Below, in pieces: positions 16,380-25,566 of a DNA stretch of 38,582 nucleotides. Position numbers and translations under genes: made by a program. The notes beneath the pieces are model-generated. The model was not told the origin of the DNA. It searched no databases and was given only the letters and a program-made list of their open reading frames with translations. Position 1 is the stretch's first letter; each line of letters starts with the position of its first letter. The stretch is from contig CAUBKG010000013.1 of the NCBI GenBank assembly GCA_958436475.1, forward strand, positions 1 through 38,582. The letters are read 5' to 3'. The DNA is from an uncultured Clostridia bacterium (GTDB lineage Bacteria; Bacillota; Clostridia; Oscillospirales; Acutalibacteraceae).

Positions 16380-18254
16380 ATGCAGGAGAAAGAAACACTG
16401 CTGAACAGTATTCATTCACCGGACGACCTGAAAAAGCTTACTGATTTTCAGCTTAATAGCCTGTGCGGTGAAATTCGGGAAGAGCTCATTTCCACGCTTT
16501 CCAAAAACGGCGGGCATCTGGCCTCTAATTTAGGCGTGGTAGAGCTTACTGTTGCGTTACATAGAGTCTTTTCTTCGCCCACGGATAAAATCGTGTGGGA
16601 TGTAGGCCACCAGTGTTACACGCATAAGCTGATCACCGGCAGGAGGGAGCAGTTCCCGTCTATCCGGAAGGAGGAAGGGCTTTCCGGTTTTCCCCGCCCG
16701 GGGGAGAGCGAGCACGACCCCGTGGTGTGCGGCCACAGCAGCACGTCGATTTCCTCTGCACTGGGCCTCGCCCGTGCGAAGACCCTGCGCGGCGAGCCGG
16801 GCAATGTGATTGCCGTAATCGGCGACGGCGCGCTCACCGGTGGCCTCGCTTATGAAGCGCTCAACAACGCGGGCCGGATTCAGGATAACCTCATTGTTAT
16901 TTTAAACGATAATAAGATGTCCATTTCCAAAAACGTGGGGGCAGTGCCCCGTTCGCTCACCAAAATGCGCACTCGGCCGCAGTATTTTCGATTCAAAAGC
17001 CGGTTCGACCGTTTTTTAAAGCGCATTCCCGGTATCGGCGTGCACCTGAGCCACTTCTTTTTCACGATCAAAAACCGTATCAAATGGCTCATATTTCCGA
17101 ACAATCTGTTTGAAAATATGGGATTCCGTTATTTCGGTCCGCTCGATGGCCACAATATCAAACAAATGACCGACCTTCTCCAGATGGCGAAGGAAATCAG
17201 GCATCCGGTGCTCATCCATGTCAACACCGTCAAGGGGAAGGGATACAGCTTCGCAGAGCTCGATCCGAAAATATTCCACGGTATTTCACCGTTTGATGTG
17301 AATACCGGAGAGCCCGCGGGAAAATCCAGTAGCTTTTCCGATTGCTTCGGCGAGGAGTTATGCGCCCTTGCGGAGCGAGACCCTTCCGTATGCGCCATCA
17401 CGGCGGCCATGGCGCTCGGCACGGGACTTGCGGACTTCATGAACCGCTTCCGCGACCGGTTTTACGACGTCGGCATTGCCGAAGAACATGCCGTTACCTT
17501 TGCAGCCGGTCTCGCCGCCGGAGGGATGCGCCCGGTTTTCGCGGTATATTCCACCTTTTTGCAGCGCGGCTACGACCAATTGATTCATGATGTTGCCATT
17601 CAGAACCTGCATGTGGTGTTTGCCATAGACCGCGCCGGAATGGTGGGGGAAGACGGTGAAACGCACCAGGGCGTTTTTGACGCCGCGTTTCTCGATACCA
17701 TTCCCAATATCAAGGTGTATGCTCCCGCCTGCTTTACCGAGCTGCGGCGAAACCTGCACAGTGCGCTTTATGACTGCACCGGCGCTGTTGCAGTGCGTTA
17801 TCCGCGCGGCGGGGAGCCGGAGCTGCCAAAGGATTTCCGCTTTTCCGGCCGCGGGTACGACTGCTATGGCGGGCCGGACGCTGAAACCGTACTCGTTACC
17901 TATGGACGCCTGTTTGCAAACGCCTGTAAGGCACAGAAAAGCCTTTTGGAAAAGGGAATCCATACCCGGGTGCTCAAGCTGGGCGTGATAAAGCCCATAG
18001 AGGAAGAGGCATACAGGGAAGCTGTGCGCGCAAAACAGGTTTTCTTTTTCGAAGAAGGGATTCGTTCGGGCGGGATCGCGGAGCATTTCGGAGCGCATCT
18101 CCTGGAACTCGGCTACGAAGGAAGGTTTTACATCTCCGCCGTGGAGGATGAATTTATTCCCCAGGCGTCTGTCGGCCGGTGCTTAGAGCGGTATCATCTG
18201 GATACCGCCGGTATGGAGCAGACGGTTTCAGCATTTATCAAAACAGGAGGATGA
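16380..18254 (+). CDS. dxs: 1-deoxy-D-xylulose-5-phosphate synthase
   Basis: First enzyme of the MEP isoprenoid pathway: thiamine-diphosphate-dependent condensation of pyruvate and glyceraldehyde-3-phosphate. Its 624 residues include HQCYTHKLITGR, the TPP motif GDGALTGG beginning at residue 148, and DRAGMVGEDGETHQG beginning at 417, then the transketolase C-terminal domain. Length is normal. ATG 16380 follows a purine-rich GAGGAAGTGGAGA. The stop overlaps the Shine-Dalgarno region of tlyA. Placement after ispA joins the start of the pathway to a later step. Confidence 0.97.
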   Translation: MQEKETLLNSIHSPDDLKKLTDFQLNSLCGEIREELISTLSKNGGHLASNLGVVELTVALHRVFSSPTDKIVWDVGHQCYTHKLITGRREQFPSIRKEEGLSGFPRPGESEHDPVVCGHSSTSISSALGLARAKTLRGEPGNVIAVIGDGALTGGLAYEALNNAGRIQDNLIVILNDNKMSISKNVGAVPRSLTKMRTRPQYFRFKSRFDRFLKRIPGIGVHLSHFFFTIKNRIKWLIFPNNLFENMGFRYFGPLDGHNIKQMTDLLQMAKEIRHPVLIHVNTVKGKGYSFAELDPKIFHGISPFDVNTGEPAGKSSSFSDCFGEELCALAERDPSVCAITAAMALGTGLADFMNRFRDRFYDVGIAEEHAVTFAAGLAAGGMRPVFAVYSTFLQRGYDQLIHDVAIQNLHVVFAIDRAGMVGEDGETHQGVFDAAFLDTIPNIKVYAPACFTELRRNLHSALYDCTGAVAVRYPRGGEPELPKDFRFSGRGYDCYGGPDAETVLVTYGRLFANACKAQKSLLEKGIHTRVLKLGVIKPIEEEAYREAVRAKQVFFFEEGIRSGGIAEHFGAHLLELGYEGRFYISAVEDEFIPQASVGRCLERYHLDTAGMEQTVSAFIKTGG

Positions 18255-18256
18255 CC

Positions 18257-19078
18257 ATGCCGGAAAAAGTGAGGCTGGATGCCGCCGTACTGGAAAAGGG
18301 CTTTGCCGAAAGCAGGGAAAAGGCCAAGGCCTATATTATGGCAGGGCAGGTCTATGTCAACAACCAGAAGGCGGATAAGGCGGGCCTGCTGGTGCGCCCC
18401 GACGATGTGATCGAGTTCCGCGGCAGCCGGCTCAAATATGTGAGCCGCGGCGGCCTGAAGCTCGAAAAGGCCATGGAAACCTTCGGCTTCGGCCTGCGGG
18501 GGAAAATTGCAGCAGATATCGGCGCTTCCACCGGAGGCTTTACCGACTGTATGCTGCAAAACGGAGCCAGCCGGGTATACGCCGTTGACGTGGGCTACGG
18601 CCAGCTTGCCTGGAAGCTCCGAACCGACGCGCGCGTGGTCAATCTGGAACGCACGAACTTCCGGTATGTTACGGAGAAGGAAATACCGGAAAAGCTCCAG
18701 TTTGCAAGCATCGATGTATCCTTTATTTCTCTCAGCCGGATCCTTCCGGCACTTTCGCCCCTGTTGGCAAAAGAAAACGACGTGGCCTGCCTTATCAAGC
18801 CCCAGTTCGAAGCGGGTAAAGAGAAGGTGGGAAAAAAAGGAGTTGTCCGCGATCCGGCCACGCACCGCGAGGTCATTGAACGGGTAACCGCCTTTATGCT
18901 GGAAGAAGGGTTTTCTATTTTTGGCATCACGTTTTCTCCCATCACCGGGCCGGAGGGGAACATTGAATACTTGGCGCATCTCCGCCGGGAGGAACACCCT
19001 GCCTGGAAAACGGATGTATCCATCCCGGAACTGGTGGAGGAATCCCATCGGGCGCTGAAGGGCGGTGAAGCTTCATGA
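18257..19078 (+). CDS. tlyA: TlyA family rRNA (cytidine-2'-O)-methyltransferase
   Basis: A 273-residue protein: N-terminal S4 RNA-binding domain (MPEKVRLDAAVLEKGFAESR ... VYVNNQKADKAGLLV) and an FtsJ-like methyltransferase domain with SAM motif DIGASTGGFTD (87-97). The family motif KPQFEAGKEKVGKKGVVRD follows. Mycobacterial homologues methylate 16S and 23S rRNA; the hemolysin name is historical. ATG 18257 is 6 nt after GGAGG; ATG 18251 abuts it. It overlaps nadK by ATGA. Confidence 0.92.
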   Translation: MPEKVRLDAAVLEKGFAESREKAKAYIMAGQVYVNNQKADKAGLLVRPDDVIEFRGSRLKYVSRGGLKLEKAMETFGFGLRGKIAADIGASTGGFTDCMLQNGASRVYAVDVGYGQLAWKLRTDARVVNLERTNFRYVTEKEIPEKLQFASIDVSFISLSRILPALSPLLAKENDVACLIKPQFEAGKEKVGKKGVVRDPATHREVIERVTAFMLEEGFSIFGITFSPITGPEGNIEYLAHLRREEHPAWKTDVSIPELVEESHRALKGGEAS

Positions 19079-19914
19079 AGATCGGATTGGTCGTAAATTT
19101 TGACCGGATTTCCGAACCGGAAAAACTGAATGCATTTTGCGGCGTATTATGTGCCCGCGGCGCGCAGCTGTTGGTGGGCGAAGCCTTTGCCTCCCGCTTT
19201 CACGTGCCCGTGCTTCCGCTTCCGGGCGACCGTATGTTTGCAGAGTGCGATATCGGCCTGGTTCTCGGAGGAGACGGCACGATTATCCACGCGGCAAAAA
19301 GCGCGGCGCGCTATGGAAAGGCCGTCCTCGGTGTGAAGCTCGGGCGGCTGGGTTTTATGGCAGACCTCGAATTCGGAGATACTTCCTTCTTCAATCATCT
19401 TTTTACCGGGGAATACACAGTGGAAAAAAGAATGATGCTCTCCGTGCAGGGCGGCGGAAAAACCTATTGCTGCCTGAACGACGCGGTTCTTTCCAAGGGC
19501 TCGCTTGCCCGTATTATAGATTTCTCCCTTTCCGCCGGCGGCATTCCCGCCGCGCATTACCGCGGAGACGGCGTGATCGTCTCCACACCGACCGGTTCCA
19601 CCGCCTATTCGCTTTCCGCCGGCGGGCCCGTGGTGGACCCGCAGATCGAAAGCATCTTGGTAACGCCCATCTGCCCGCATTCGCTTTCCGCCCGCCCCAT
19701 CCTTTTTCAGCCTGGGGCCCGCCTCACCCTTTCCTTTGAGGAGAGGAAGGGCTGCGACGTGTATCTGACGATCGATGGGGAGGAAGCCGTCCGCATTGAG
19801 CCGGAGGAAGAGGTAACGGTCAGCCGCGCGGAGGCGGAGGCGCAGTTTATCCGTATCCGCAATACGCCGTTTTACACGGTGCTGGGGAATAAAATGCTCG
19901 AAGGAGGAATGTAA
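19075..19914 (+). CDS. nadK: NAD kinase
   Basis: Phosphorylates NAD to NADP. Its 279 residues carry the GGDG motif (65-68, LGGDGTIIHAA), LGRLGFMADLE, the NDAVLSKGS metal/NAD site, and GDGVIVSTPTGSTAYSLSAGG. Normal size. It overlaps tlyA by 4 bp, and the gene pair tlyA-nadK followed by argR-recN is a classic Firmicutes order. Confidence 0.97.
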   Translation: MKIGLVVNFDRISEPEKLNAFCGVLCARGAQLLVGEAFASRFHVPVLPLPGDRMFAECDIGLVLGGDGTIIHAAKSAARYGKAVLGVKLGRLGFMADLEFGDTSFFNHLFTGEYTVEKRMMLSVQGGGKTYCCLNDAVLSKGSLARIIDFSLSAGGIPAAHYRGDGVIVSTPTGSTAYSLSAGGPVVDPQIESILVTPICPHSLSARPILFQPGARLTLSFEERKGCDVYLTIDGEEAVRIEPEEEVTVSRAEAEAQFIRIRNTPFYTVLGNKMLEGGM

Positions 19915-19915
19915 T

Positions 19916-20359
19916 GTGAAAAACAAACGTCAGGCAATGATCCTGGAGCTTGTTGACCAATACCCGATCTATAGCCAGCAGGAGCTGGCCGACCGGCTGG
20001 TCGAGCATGGCGTTCCCGCGGCTCAGCCGACCATTTCGCGTGATATCAAGGAGCTCCGGCTCTTTAAAGTGCAGGATGAAACGGGAAATTACAAATATAC
20101 CTATGAAAAGGGAGACGCCGCCCTTCGTTTCAGCTCTCTCCTGCACGATTCCATCGTCCGTTTCGATTATTCTGAAAATATTGTGATTATCAAATGCCAC
20201 GTGGGCATGGCGCAGGCGGTCTGCGCCGCGCTGGACGTAATGCAGCTCGAGGACGTGATGGGCACCATTGCGGGAGACGATACGATATTCGTGGTCACAC
20301 ACGGGGGCGAGCGTTCCCGTGCGCTGATTGAAACCTTGAAGAAAAAGGCCCTGCTGTAA
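19916..20359 (+). CDS. argR: Arginine repressor ArgR/AhrC
   Basis: A 147-residue hexameric arginine-responsive regulator. The winged helix N-terminus carries SQQELADRLVEHGVPAAQPTISRDIKELRL; the C-terminal oligomerisation and arginine-binding domain has GTIAGDDTIFVVT. Begins at GTG 19916, one base after the nadK stop, with AAGGAGG 9-15 nt upstream; the overlapping ATG (19914) is followed at once by TGA. In this position it is usually the only ArgR copy. No ARG box was recognised in the window. Confidence 0.95.
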   Translation: MKNKRQAMILELVDQYPIYSQQELADRLVEHGVPAAQPTISRDIKELRLFKVQDETGNYKYTYEKGDAALRFSSLLHDSIVRFDYSENIVIIKCHVGMAQAVCAALDVMQLEDVMGTIAGDDTIFVVTHGGERSRALIETLKKKALL

Positions 20360-20381
20360 GCGGCTTTTGGAGGAATGCCAA

Positions 20382-22046
20382 TTGTTAAAGCAGCTGCACA
20401 TCGAAAATATCGCCGTGGTCGAGAAATGCACCATTGAGCTGGAGCCGGGGTTTAATGTGCTGACCGGCGAAACGGGCGCGGGCAAATCGATTATCATCGA
20501 TTCGCTCGGCGCTGCACTCGGCGCACGCACGGCGCGGGACCTCATCCGTTCCGGGGAAAAACAAGCGCGTGTTTCCGCGCTGTTTACCGATGTGCGCCCG
20601 GAAGCGTTAGCCGCTGCTTCCGAAATGGGCCTCGAAGCGGAGGACGGCGCGTTCCTGCTCCAGAGAGAGCTTTCCGCCGAGGGGAAAAGCGTCTGCCGGG
20701 TGAACGGCGCGCCCGCCACGGCGGGGATGGTGCGGGAGCTTGCAAAATACCTCCTCGATATCCACGGCCAGCACGATAACCAGCAACTTCTGAATCCGGA
20801 AAACCACTATCGGTTCATCGACCTGCTGGCGGAAAATGAAGACCTGTACCGGAGCTATCAGGCGGCATACCGCGCCTATTGCGATATTTCCCGAACCATA
20901 AAGGCCTCCGCTCTGGACGAAGCGGAAAAGCAGAGGAAAACGGAGCTGCTCAGCTACCAGATAAACGAGCTAGAAGCAGCGGATGTAAAGCCGGGCGAAT
21001 GGGAGGGGCTGAAGGCGAGGAGCAGTTACCTTGCCAATGCTGAGCGCATTGCCCGGGCCCTCACCGCGGCGGAAGCCGCTCTTTCCGGAGGGGAAGAAGG
21101 GGCAGGCGCCGCGGCGCTGGCGGCGGGCGCCGCACAGAGCCTTCAGGAGATTTCGCCCTTTGCACCGGAACTTTCCATGCTCGCTGAGCGTCTTTCCGGC
21201 CTCCGGTATGAGCTGGAGGATGCTTTGGCGGAGGTTTGCTCTGCCTCTGCGGGAATGGATACCCAGCCGGGCGAGCTCGAGCAGGTGGAGGAGCGGCTGG
21301 ATACGCTTTACCGCCTCAGCCGGAAATACGGCGAAACGGAAGAAGACATGCTTATCTTTCTGGAACAGGCGCGGCAGGAGCTCGATGCCATCACGTTCTC
21401 TGAAGAACGCATGAAAAAATTAGAGGCGGAGCGTGAAACCAAAAAGGAGGCCCTGCTGGAGGCATCCCGCAGGCTGACCGATGTGCGCAAGCAGTCGGCA
21501 ATGCGGTTTCAGAAACAGGTGGCGGAGGAACTTGCGGCGCTCAACATGCCGAGCGTCGTCTTCAACGTCAGCATAGAGCGTATGCCCCTCAATTCCACCG
21601 GGGGAGACAGAATCGAGTTCCTCATTTCCGCTAATCCCGGCGAGGCTCCGCGGCCCATTGCAAAAATTGCATCGGGCGGCGAGCTTTCCCGTATCATGCT
21701 GGCGATCAAAAACGTGCTTGCGGATAAAGACCGGATCGACACCATGATATTCGACGAAGTAGACGCCGGCATCAGCGGCCGCACCGCTTATCAGGTGGGC
21801 AGAAAGCTGCGGGAAACGGCGGGAGGACGTCAGGTCATCTGCGTCACGCACCTTGCACAGATCGCGGCGCAGGCCGGCACGCATTTTCTGATTGAAAAAG
21901 CGGTGGAAGGCGGGCGGACGTATACGTCTGTTTCGAAGCTTACATTCGAAGGGCGGAAAAAGGAGCTGGCGCGCATCATCGGCGGTGCGGTCACGAAGGC
22001 CAGCCTCCATGCCGCCGAAGAAATGCTCCGCCAGGGCGGCGGTTAA
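20382..22046 (+). CDS. recN: DNA repair protein RecN
   Basis: SMC-like ATPase acting early at double-strand breaks. Its 554 residues carry Walker A GETGAGKS (29-36), a long coiled coil, the ABC signature SGGELSR (about 431-437) and Walker B TMIFDEVDAGISG just after. The start is a TTG at 20382, placed 7 nt after TTGGAGGA; the longer version from TTG 20367 would contain that site. Last gene of the xseA-recN run; a terminator follows at 22071. Confidence 0.95.
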   Translation: MLKQLHIENIAVVEKCTIELEPGFNVLTGETGAGKSIIIDSLGAALGARTARDLIRSGEKQARVSALFTDVRPEALAAASEMGLEAEDGAFLLQRELSAEGKSVCRVNGAPATAGMVRELAKYLLDIHGQHDNQQLLNPENHYRFIDLLAENEDLYRSYQAAYRAYCDISRTIKASALDEAEKQRKTELLSYQINELEAADVKPGEWEGLKARSSYLANAERIARALTAAEAALSGGEEGAGAAALAAGAAQSLQEISPFAPELSMLAERLSGLRYELEDALAEVCSASAGMDTQPGELEQVEERLDTLYRLSRKYGETEEDMLIFLEQARQELDAITFSEERMKKLEAERETKKEALLEASRRLTDVRKQSAMRFQKQVAEELAALNMPSVVFNVSIERMPLNSTGGDRIEFLISANPGEAPRPIAKIASGGELSRIMLAIKNVLADKDRIDTMIFDEVDAGISGRTAYQVGRKLRETAGGRQVICVTHLAQIAAQAGTHFLIEKAVEGGRTYTSVSKLTFEGRKKELARIIGGAVTKASLHAAEEMLRQGGG

Positions 22047-22070
22047 AATCCAATCAACTTTTGAAAAAAG

Positions 22071-22100
22071 CCGTGCGAGTTTCATTCGTGCGGTTTTTTT
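22071..22100 (+). terminator. Rho-independent terminator after recN
   Basis: CCGTGCGA (22071-22078) pairs with TCGTGCGG (22086-22093) through two G-T pairs; seven T follow, facing an A run upstream. Confidence 0.85.
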
Positions 22101-22180
22101 GTGCATAAAAGTACAGCTCTGGAAGGAAATGAGAATCTTTGTTCGGAAAAGGCATATTAAAATTTCACAAAATTATTTAT

Positions 22181-22209
22181 TTGACATTGTATAATTCTGT
22201 TGATAAAAT
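22181..22209 (+). promoter_or_regulatory. Near-consensus sigma-A promoter for the CotH protein
   Basis: TTGACA (22181-22186), 17-bp spacer, TAAAAT (22204-22209). This leaves a leader of about 75 nt. It is a vegetative-type promoter, not a recognisable sporulation one. Confidence 0.85.
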
Positions 22210-22291
22210 AGATAAAAATATCGCCTGTGGCGAAAAAATAAGGGTACTGTTTTCCGCTTTGGCGGAAACGGGGAAATGGGGAAGAAAGGGC

Positions 22292-25084
22292 ATGAAAAAG
22301 CAGAGAGGGTTGAAACGAACGCTGGCGCTACTTACGGCGCTGGCACTCCTCATCAGTTGTGTTTCCACGATGCCGATGGCCGTTGGCGCTGCAACGGGCG
22401 ACGGCCGGTGTGACCTGATTGTTACCGATATCACCTGGTCGCCCACGAATCCGGCACCGGGAAGCCGGGTCGTTTTCAGCGCGGTGGTCAAAAATGCGGG
22501 TACGAGCCCCACGCCGGCGGGAACGATTGTTGGCGTGCGCTTCGGCGTAAACCAGCTCGACCGCGATTTTTATTGGAGCGATACCTATACCGAGTCCATT
22601 GCTCCGGGTGAAACCGTTGTGCTCACTGCGAACGGCGGCAATCCCGGCACGGCGGTGTGGAACTGCGGAAACGACAAAAGCTATAATATTATGGCCTGGG
22701 TCGACGATGTGGACCGCATCAACGAAACCAACAACAATAACAACACCTTTACCAAAACGCTTACCGTGAGCGACGAGGAATCCGACGTTCTGCCGGAGCC
22801 CTGCGACCTGGCCCTCATGACCGTGCGCGCAACGGTAAACGAAATATCCTCCCGCCAGCCGGTTCGCCTGCTGACCATGCTGAAAAACAACAGCGATGTG
22901 GATACCCCGGCGGGCACTTCCATTCCGGTTCATTTTTATATAGACGGCCGCCTCGTTGAGACCGTGACGGTGAATGAAAAAATCGCCGCGGGAGCCACCG
23001 TTCCGGTGCAGTCTTCCGTTACCTGGAAGGCGGTGTTCGGCACGCACACGCTGCGCGCTATGGTGAACACCGATGAAGCGATTCCCGAATCGGATTACAA
23101 CAATAACCGCCGTGCAGCGCTTCTGCACGTGTCGGATACCATCTATCAGCCGGTTCTGCCGGACCTCCTGCCAGAGGTAGTGCCGGAAGCGGCAATGTAT
23201 GAAGCGGAGGATGCGGCTCTGACGAGCGCCAGGATCGCTTCGGATCATGATGGCTACTCCGGCGCCGGCTTTGCCGCAAACCTGCAGCAGCAGGGCTCTT
23301 CCGCCGTTGCGTTCACCGTTCAGGCCGAGAAAGCGGGGAAATATGAGCTGCGCACCCGGTATGCCAACGCCTGCGGCAGCGAGCGGACACTTGCGCTTTA
23401 TGTGAACGGCTCCCGCGCGGAAACGCAGAGATATGCTCACCAGACTTATTGGAATTCCTGGGATTTTACCACCACCACCGTTACCCTGAGGGCGGGTGCA
23501 AACACGATTGCTTACCGCTACGAGGGCGGCACCAGCGGCAATGTGAATCTCGATTATATCACGCTCGAAAAGGCGACGGAAACCGATATCGTCACCTCCT
23601 TCTCCTTCACAAAAGAGAAGAACCCACAGCTGGTTTCCGATATCAGCTGCACCATTAAGAACAATAAGATAACGGCGACCGTTCCTTCCACCGTGGATAT
23701 CAGCTCACTCGTTCCCACCATAACGGGAACCGACGATATGCTGGTCATCGGCAATCAGCTCTATCAGGAGGGGGATGTCCTCGACTTCACCTCTGATGTC
23801 TTCCTGCATGCAATCAAGTCCGGCGAGGATCATCTTTATACCGTCCAGATCACGCCGCTGCGCGATACGAAGCTGCCGAATGTATACATCAACCTGGATC
23901 CGACCGACTCATACGGCAAATACATCCTCCTCAACGGCAATAAGCCGGAGGATAAGGAAGTAAAGGTAAACTCGGAAGTTACCCTGGAGCTCGGAAAGAA
24001 CAGCAGCGTGATCGGAACCGATCCGGACGCTTCCCTCAGCACAGTGACCGCACAGGCTGCAGAAGTCAAGCTTCGCGGCAACTCCACGCTGGATGCGGCG
24101 AAGAAAGCCTATAAAATCAAGTTTGACAGCAAGCAGAAAGTGCTCGATATGCCGAAAAACAAGCATTGGGTGCTGCTCGCCAATTATTTTGATAAGAGCC
24201 TGATGCGCAATTATGTTGCCCTCAGCCTCGGCCAGAGCCTCGAGAATCTGGATTGGACGCCGCACATGCGTTATGTCAATGTATTTTTGGACGGCGAATA
24301 TCTCGGCAATTATCTCCTGGGCGAGCACATCCGCCTCGATGAAAACCGTGTGAATATCCAGGAGCACCCCGAAGGGTCAGACGGTTCGCAGGGCGGCTTC
24401 CTCGTGGAGCTCGATGAGCGCCGCGGCGAGGTGAATGTGATCGACGTATACTATAACGGCCGCAATTATCCCTTCTGCGTCAACACGCCGGATGAAGAGA
24501 CCATTACGCCTGAACAGCTCAATTATCTGCGCGATTATCTCAATAAGTTTATGCAGTCGCTGAATAATCCGGAAGCACGGAACTATGAGGAATATATCGA
24601 TGTGGATTCCTTTGTGGACTGGTACCTCTGCAACGAGGTCATGATGACGCTCGATGCCTCCGGCTGGTCCAGTATCTATCTGCATAAGGACGCGGGCGGA
24701 AAACTCAAGATGGGCCCGGTTTGGGACTTTGATATTTCCTCCGGCAACACGAATTACCAGGATAATTCGCCCACCAGCTGGTGGATTCGCGGCAGCATCT
24801 GGTTTGGCCCGCTCTTCCAGAGTAGCGATTTCCGCAGCCGCGTGAAGGCCCGCTGGAACGAAATCAAAGCGGAAAAGATCGATACGATCGTACCGCTCAT
24901 CGACCAGCTCGCCGTCTATACGGAAGACTCCTTCTACGATAACGACGACCGCTGGGATACGCTCCACAAATACATCTGGCCCACCCCTGAAATCGCTCAC
25001 AGCTTCGATGGGGAAATCGGTTACTTCCGTTCCTGGATGCAGGCGCGCATCAACTGGCTTGACGGCCAGTTCAACGCCCTTTGA
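22292..25084 (+). CDS. Secreted CotH-kinase protein with CARDB and CBM-like modules
   Basis: A 930-residue exported protein. A signal peptide occupies about 1-34 (MKKQRGLKRTLALLTALALL ... VGAA). Two CARDB-like beta-sandwiches lie around 38-160 and 170-282, each with the SDYNNN/NETNNNNNTF ending. A CBM6/35-like carbohydrate-binding module starts near 300 (MYEAEDAALTSARI), then a cadherin- or Ig-like domain. CotH occupies about 545-900 with LRGNST, VNVFLDGEYLGNYLLGEHI and MGPVWDFDISSGN. CotH domains are atypical protein kinases known from spore coats (CotH phosphorylates CotB/CotG), but the secretion signal and adhesion modules point to a cell-surface role, perhaps bound to wall glycan or extracellular polysaccharide. 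ATG 22292 is preferred over the longer frame because the signal peptide begins there and GAAAGGG precedes it. Single-gene unit with its own promoter and terminator. Confidence 0.85.
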   Translation: MKKQRGLKRTLALLTALALLISCVSTMPMAVGAATGDGRCDLIVTDITWSPTNPAPGSRVVFSAVVKNAGTSPTPAGTIVGVRFGVNQLDRDFYWSDTYTESIAPGETVVLTANGGNPGTAVWNCGNDKSYNIMAWVDDVDRINETNNNNNTFTKTLTVSDEESDVLPEPCDLALMTVRATVNEISSRQPVRLLTMLKNNSDVDTPAGTSIPVHFYIDGRLVETVTVNEKIAAGATVPVQSSVTWKAVFGTHTLRAMVNTDEAIPESDYNNNRRAALLHVSDTIYQPVLPDLLPEVVPEAAMYEAEDAALTSARIASDHDGYSGAGFAANLQQQGSSAVAFTVQAEKAGKYELRTRYANACGSERTLALYVNGSRAETQRYAHQTYWNSWDFTTTTVTLRAGANTIAYRYEGGTSGNVNLDYITLEKATETDIVTSFSFTKEKNPQLVSDISCTIKNNKITATVPSTVDISSLVPTITGTDDMLVIGNQLYQEGDVLDFTSDVFLHAIKSGEDHLYTVQITPLRDTKLPNVYINLDPTDSYGKYILLNGNKPEDKEVKVNSEVTLELGKNSSVIGTDPDASLSTVTAQAAEVKLRGNSTLDAAKKAYKIKFDSKQKVLDMPKNKHWVLLANYFDKSLMRNYVALSLGQSLENLDWTPHMRYVNVFLDGEYLGNYLLGEHIRLDENRVNIQEHPEGSDGSQGGFLVELDERRGEVNVIDVYYNGRNYPFCVNTPDEETITPEQLNYLRDYLNKFMQSLNNPEARNYEEYIDVDSFVDWYLCNEVMMTLDASGWSSIYLHKDAGGKLKMGPVWDFDISSGNTNYQDNSPTSWWIRGSIWFGPLFQSSDFRSRVKARWNEIKAEKIDTIVPLIDQLAVYTEDSFYDNDDRWDTLHKYIWPTPEIAHSFDGEIGYFRSWMQARINWLDGQFNAL

Positions 25085-25107
25085 TCCGTAGTCTATAGAA
25101 ACAGCAG

Positions 25108-25143
25108 GCGGCCCGGCTCAAAAGCCCGGGCCGCTATTTTTTG
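25108..25143 (+). terminator. Rho-independent terminator after the CotH gene
   Basis: GCGGCCCGG (25108-25116) pairs with CCGGGCCGC (25126-25134), then a T-rich tail. Confidence 0.92.
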
Positions 25144-25506
25144 TTTATTATTTGTTTTGCAATAAAGCCATCATGCGGGCCGCTTCCGGAGCGCGGATTT
25201 ATAAATTTACGCGCCGGTCGCTGTGCAAAGAAGGTGGGAATACCCACCGGAAAACGAAGCTGCATTCCCGGCTTTTTAACTGCCTTGGCTAGGTGATACC
25301 GTCATAATACAATATGTATTTCGCGTAAGCCTGAAAAACAAGGGGGATGGGGGCGCTTTTGCCATACGCGAGTAAGCCTGTAAACGCCCGCAGCCCTGCC
25401 TTTTCCATTCTTCCTGCAAAAAATCTTCGACCTCAAGCGGCAAAAAGGATCCGCTTGTGGCGCATGGTACTCGGATGGTATCTTCCAGGAAAATAGGAGT
25501 ATACCA
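25144..25506. other. Gene-free flank left of the island
   Basis: No convincing gene. A small perfect hairpin GGTGGG-AATA-CCCACC lies at 25233-25248. On the minus strand a frame is open from 25560 down to 25276 (94 codons, product unrecognised). If the island were absent, that frame would begin ATG CAG CTG TGC, the ATG coming from the sequence now at 33108-33112. It may be a small gene whose start was displaced, or chance. Confidence 0.35.
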
Positions 25507-25531
25507 CACCCCTTCAGCCTTGCACAGCTGC
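25507..25531 (+). repeat. Left copy of 25-bp direct repeat flanking the island
   Basis: The 25 bases beginning CACCCCTTCAGCC and ending CACAGCTGC are identical to 33084-33108. The left copy ends exactly where the inverted end TGTAGGATT starts. The arrangement repeat-TG...CA-repeat is that of a target-site duplication. Confidence 0.9.
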
Positions 25532-25566
25532 TGTAGGATTACAATAGATGTGTTGAACAAAATTAA
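25532..25566 (+). repeat. IS terminal-end remnant, left edge
   Basis: Starts TGTAGGATTACAAT and continues with GATGTGTT and ACAAAATTA. About 29 of 35 aligned positions match the end of the other IS remnant beginning at 32107 (TGTAGGTTTGTCAAT, GATGTGTT, ACAAAATTA). No transposase sequence follows, so this is an end without its element. Confidence 0.7.

Noticed and set aside
15054..16415. 453-codon open frame on the minus strand
   Set aside because: It lies antisense across ispA and the PAP2 gene, is rich in Pro/Arg/His as expected from a GC-rich shadow frame, and has no recognisable domain.
22328..23440. 370-codon minus-strand frame over the CotH gene
   Set aside because: Antisense to a well-supported secreted protein; composition fits a shadow frame.
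25457..25566. N-terminal extension of the toxin-like fragment to 25457
   Set aside because: It would read through the direct repeat and the IS end, so it is a chance fusion and not the native N-terminus.
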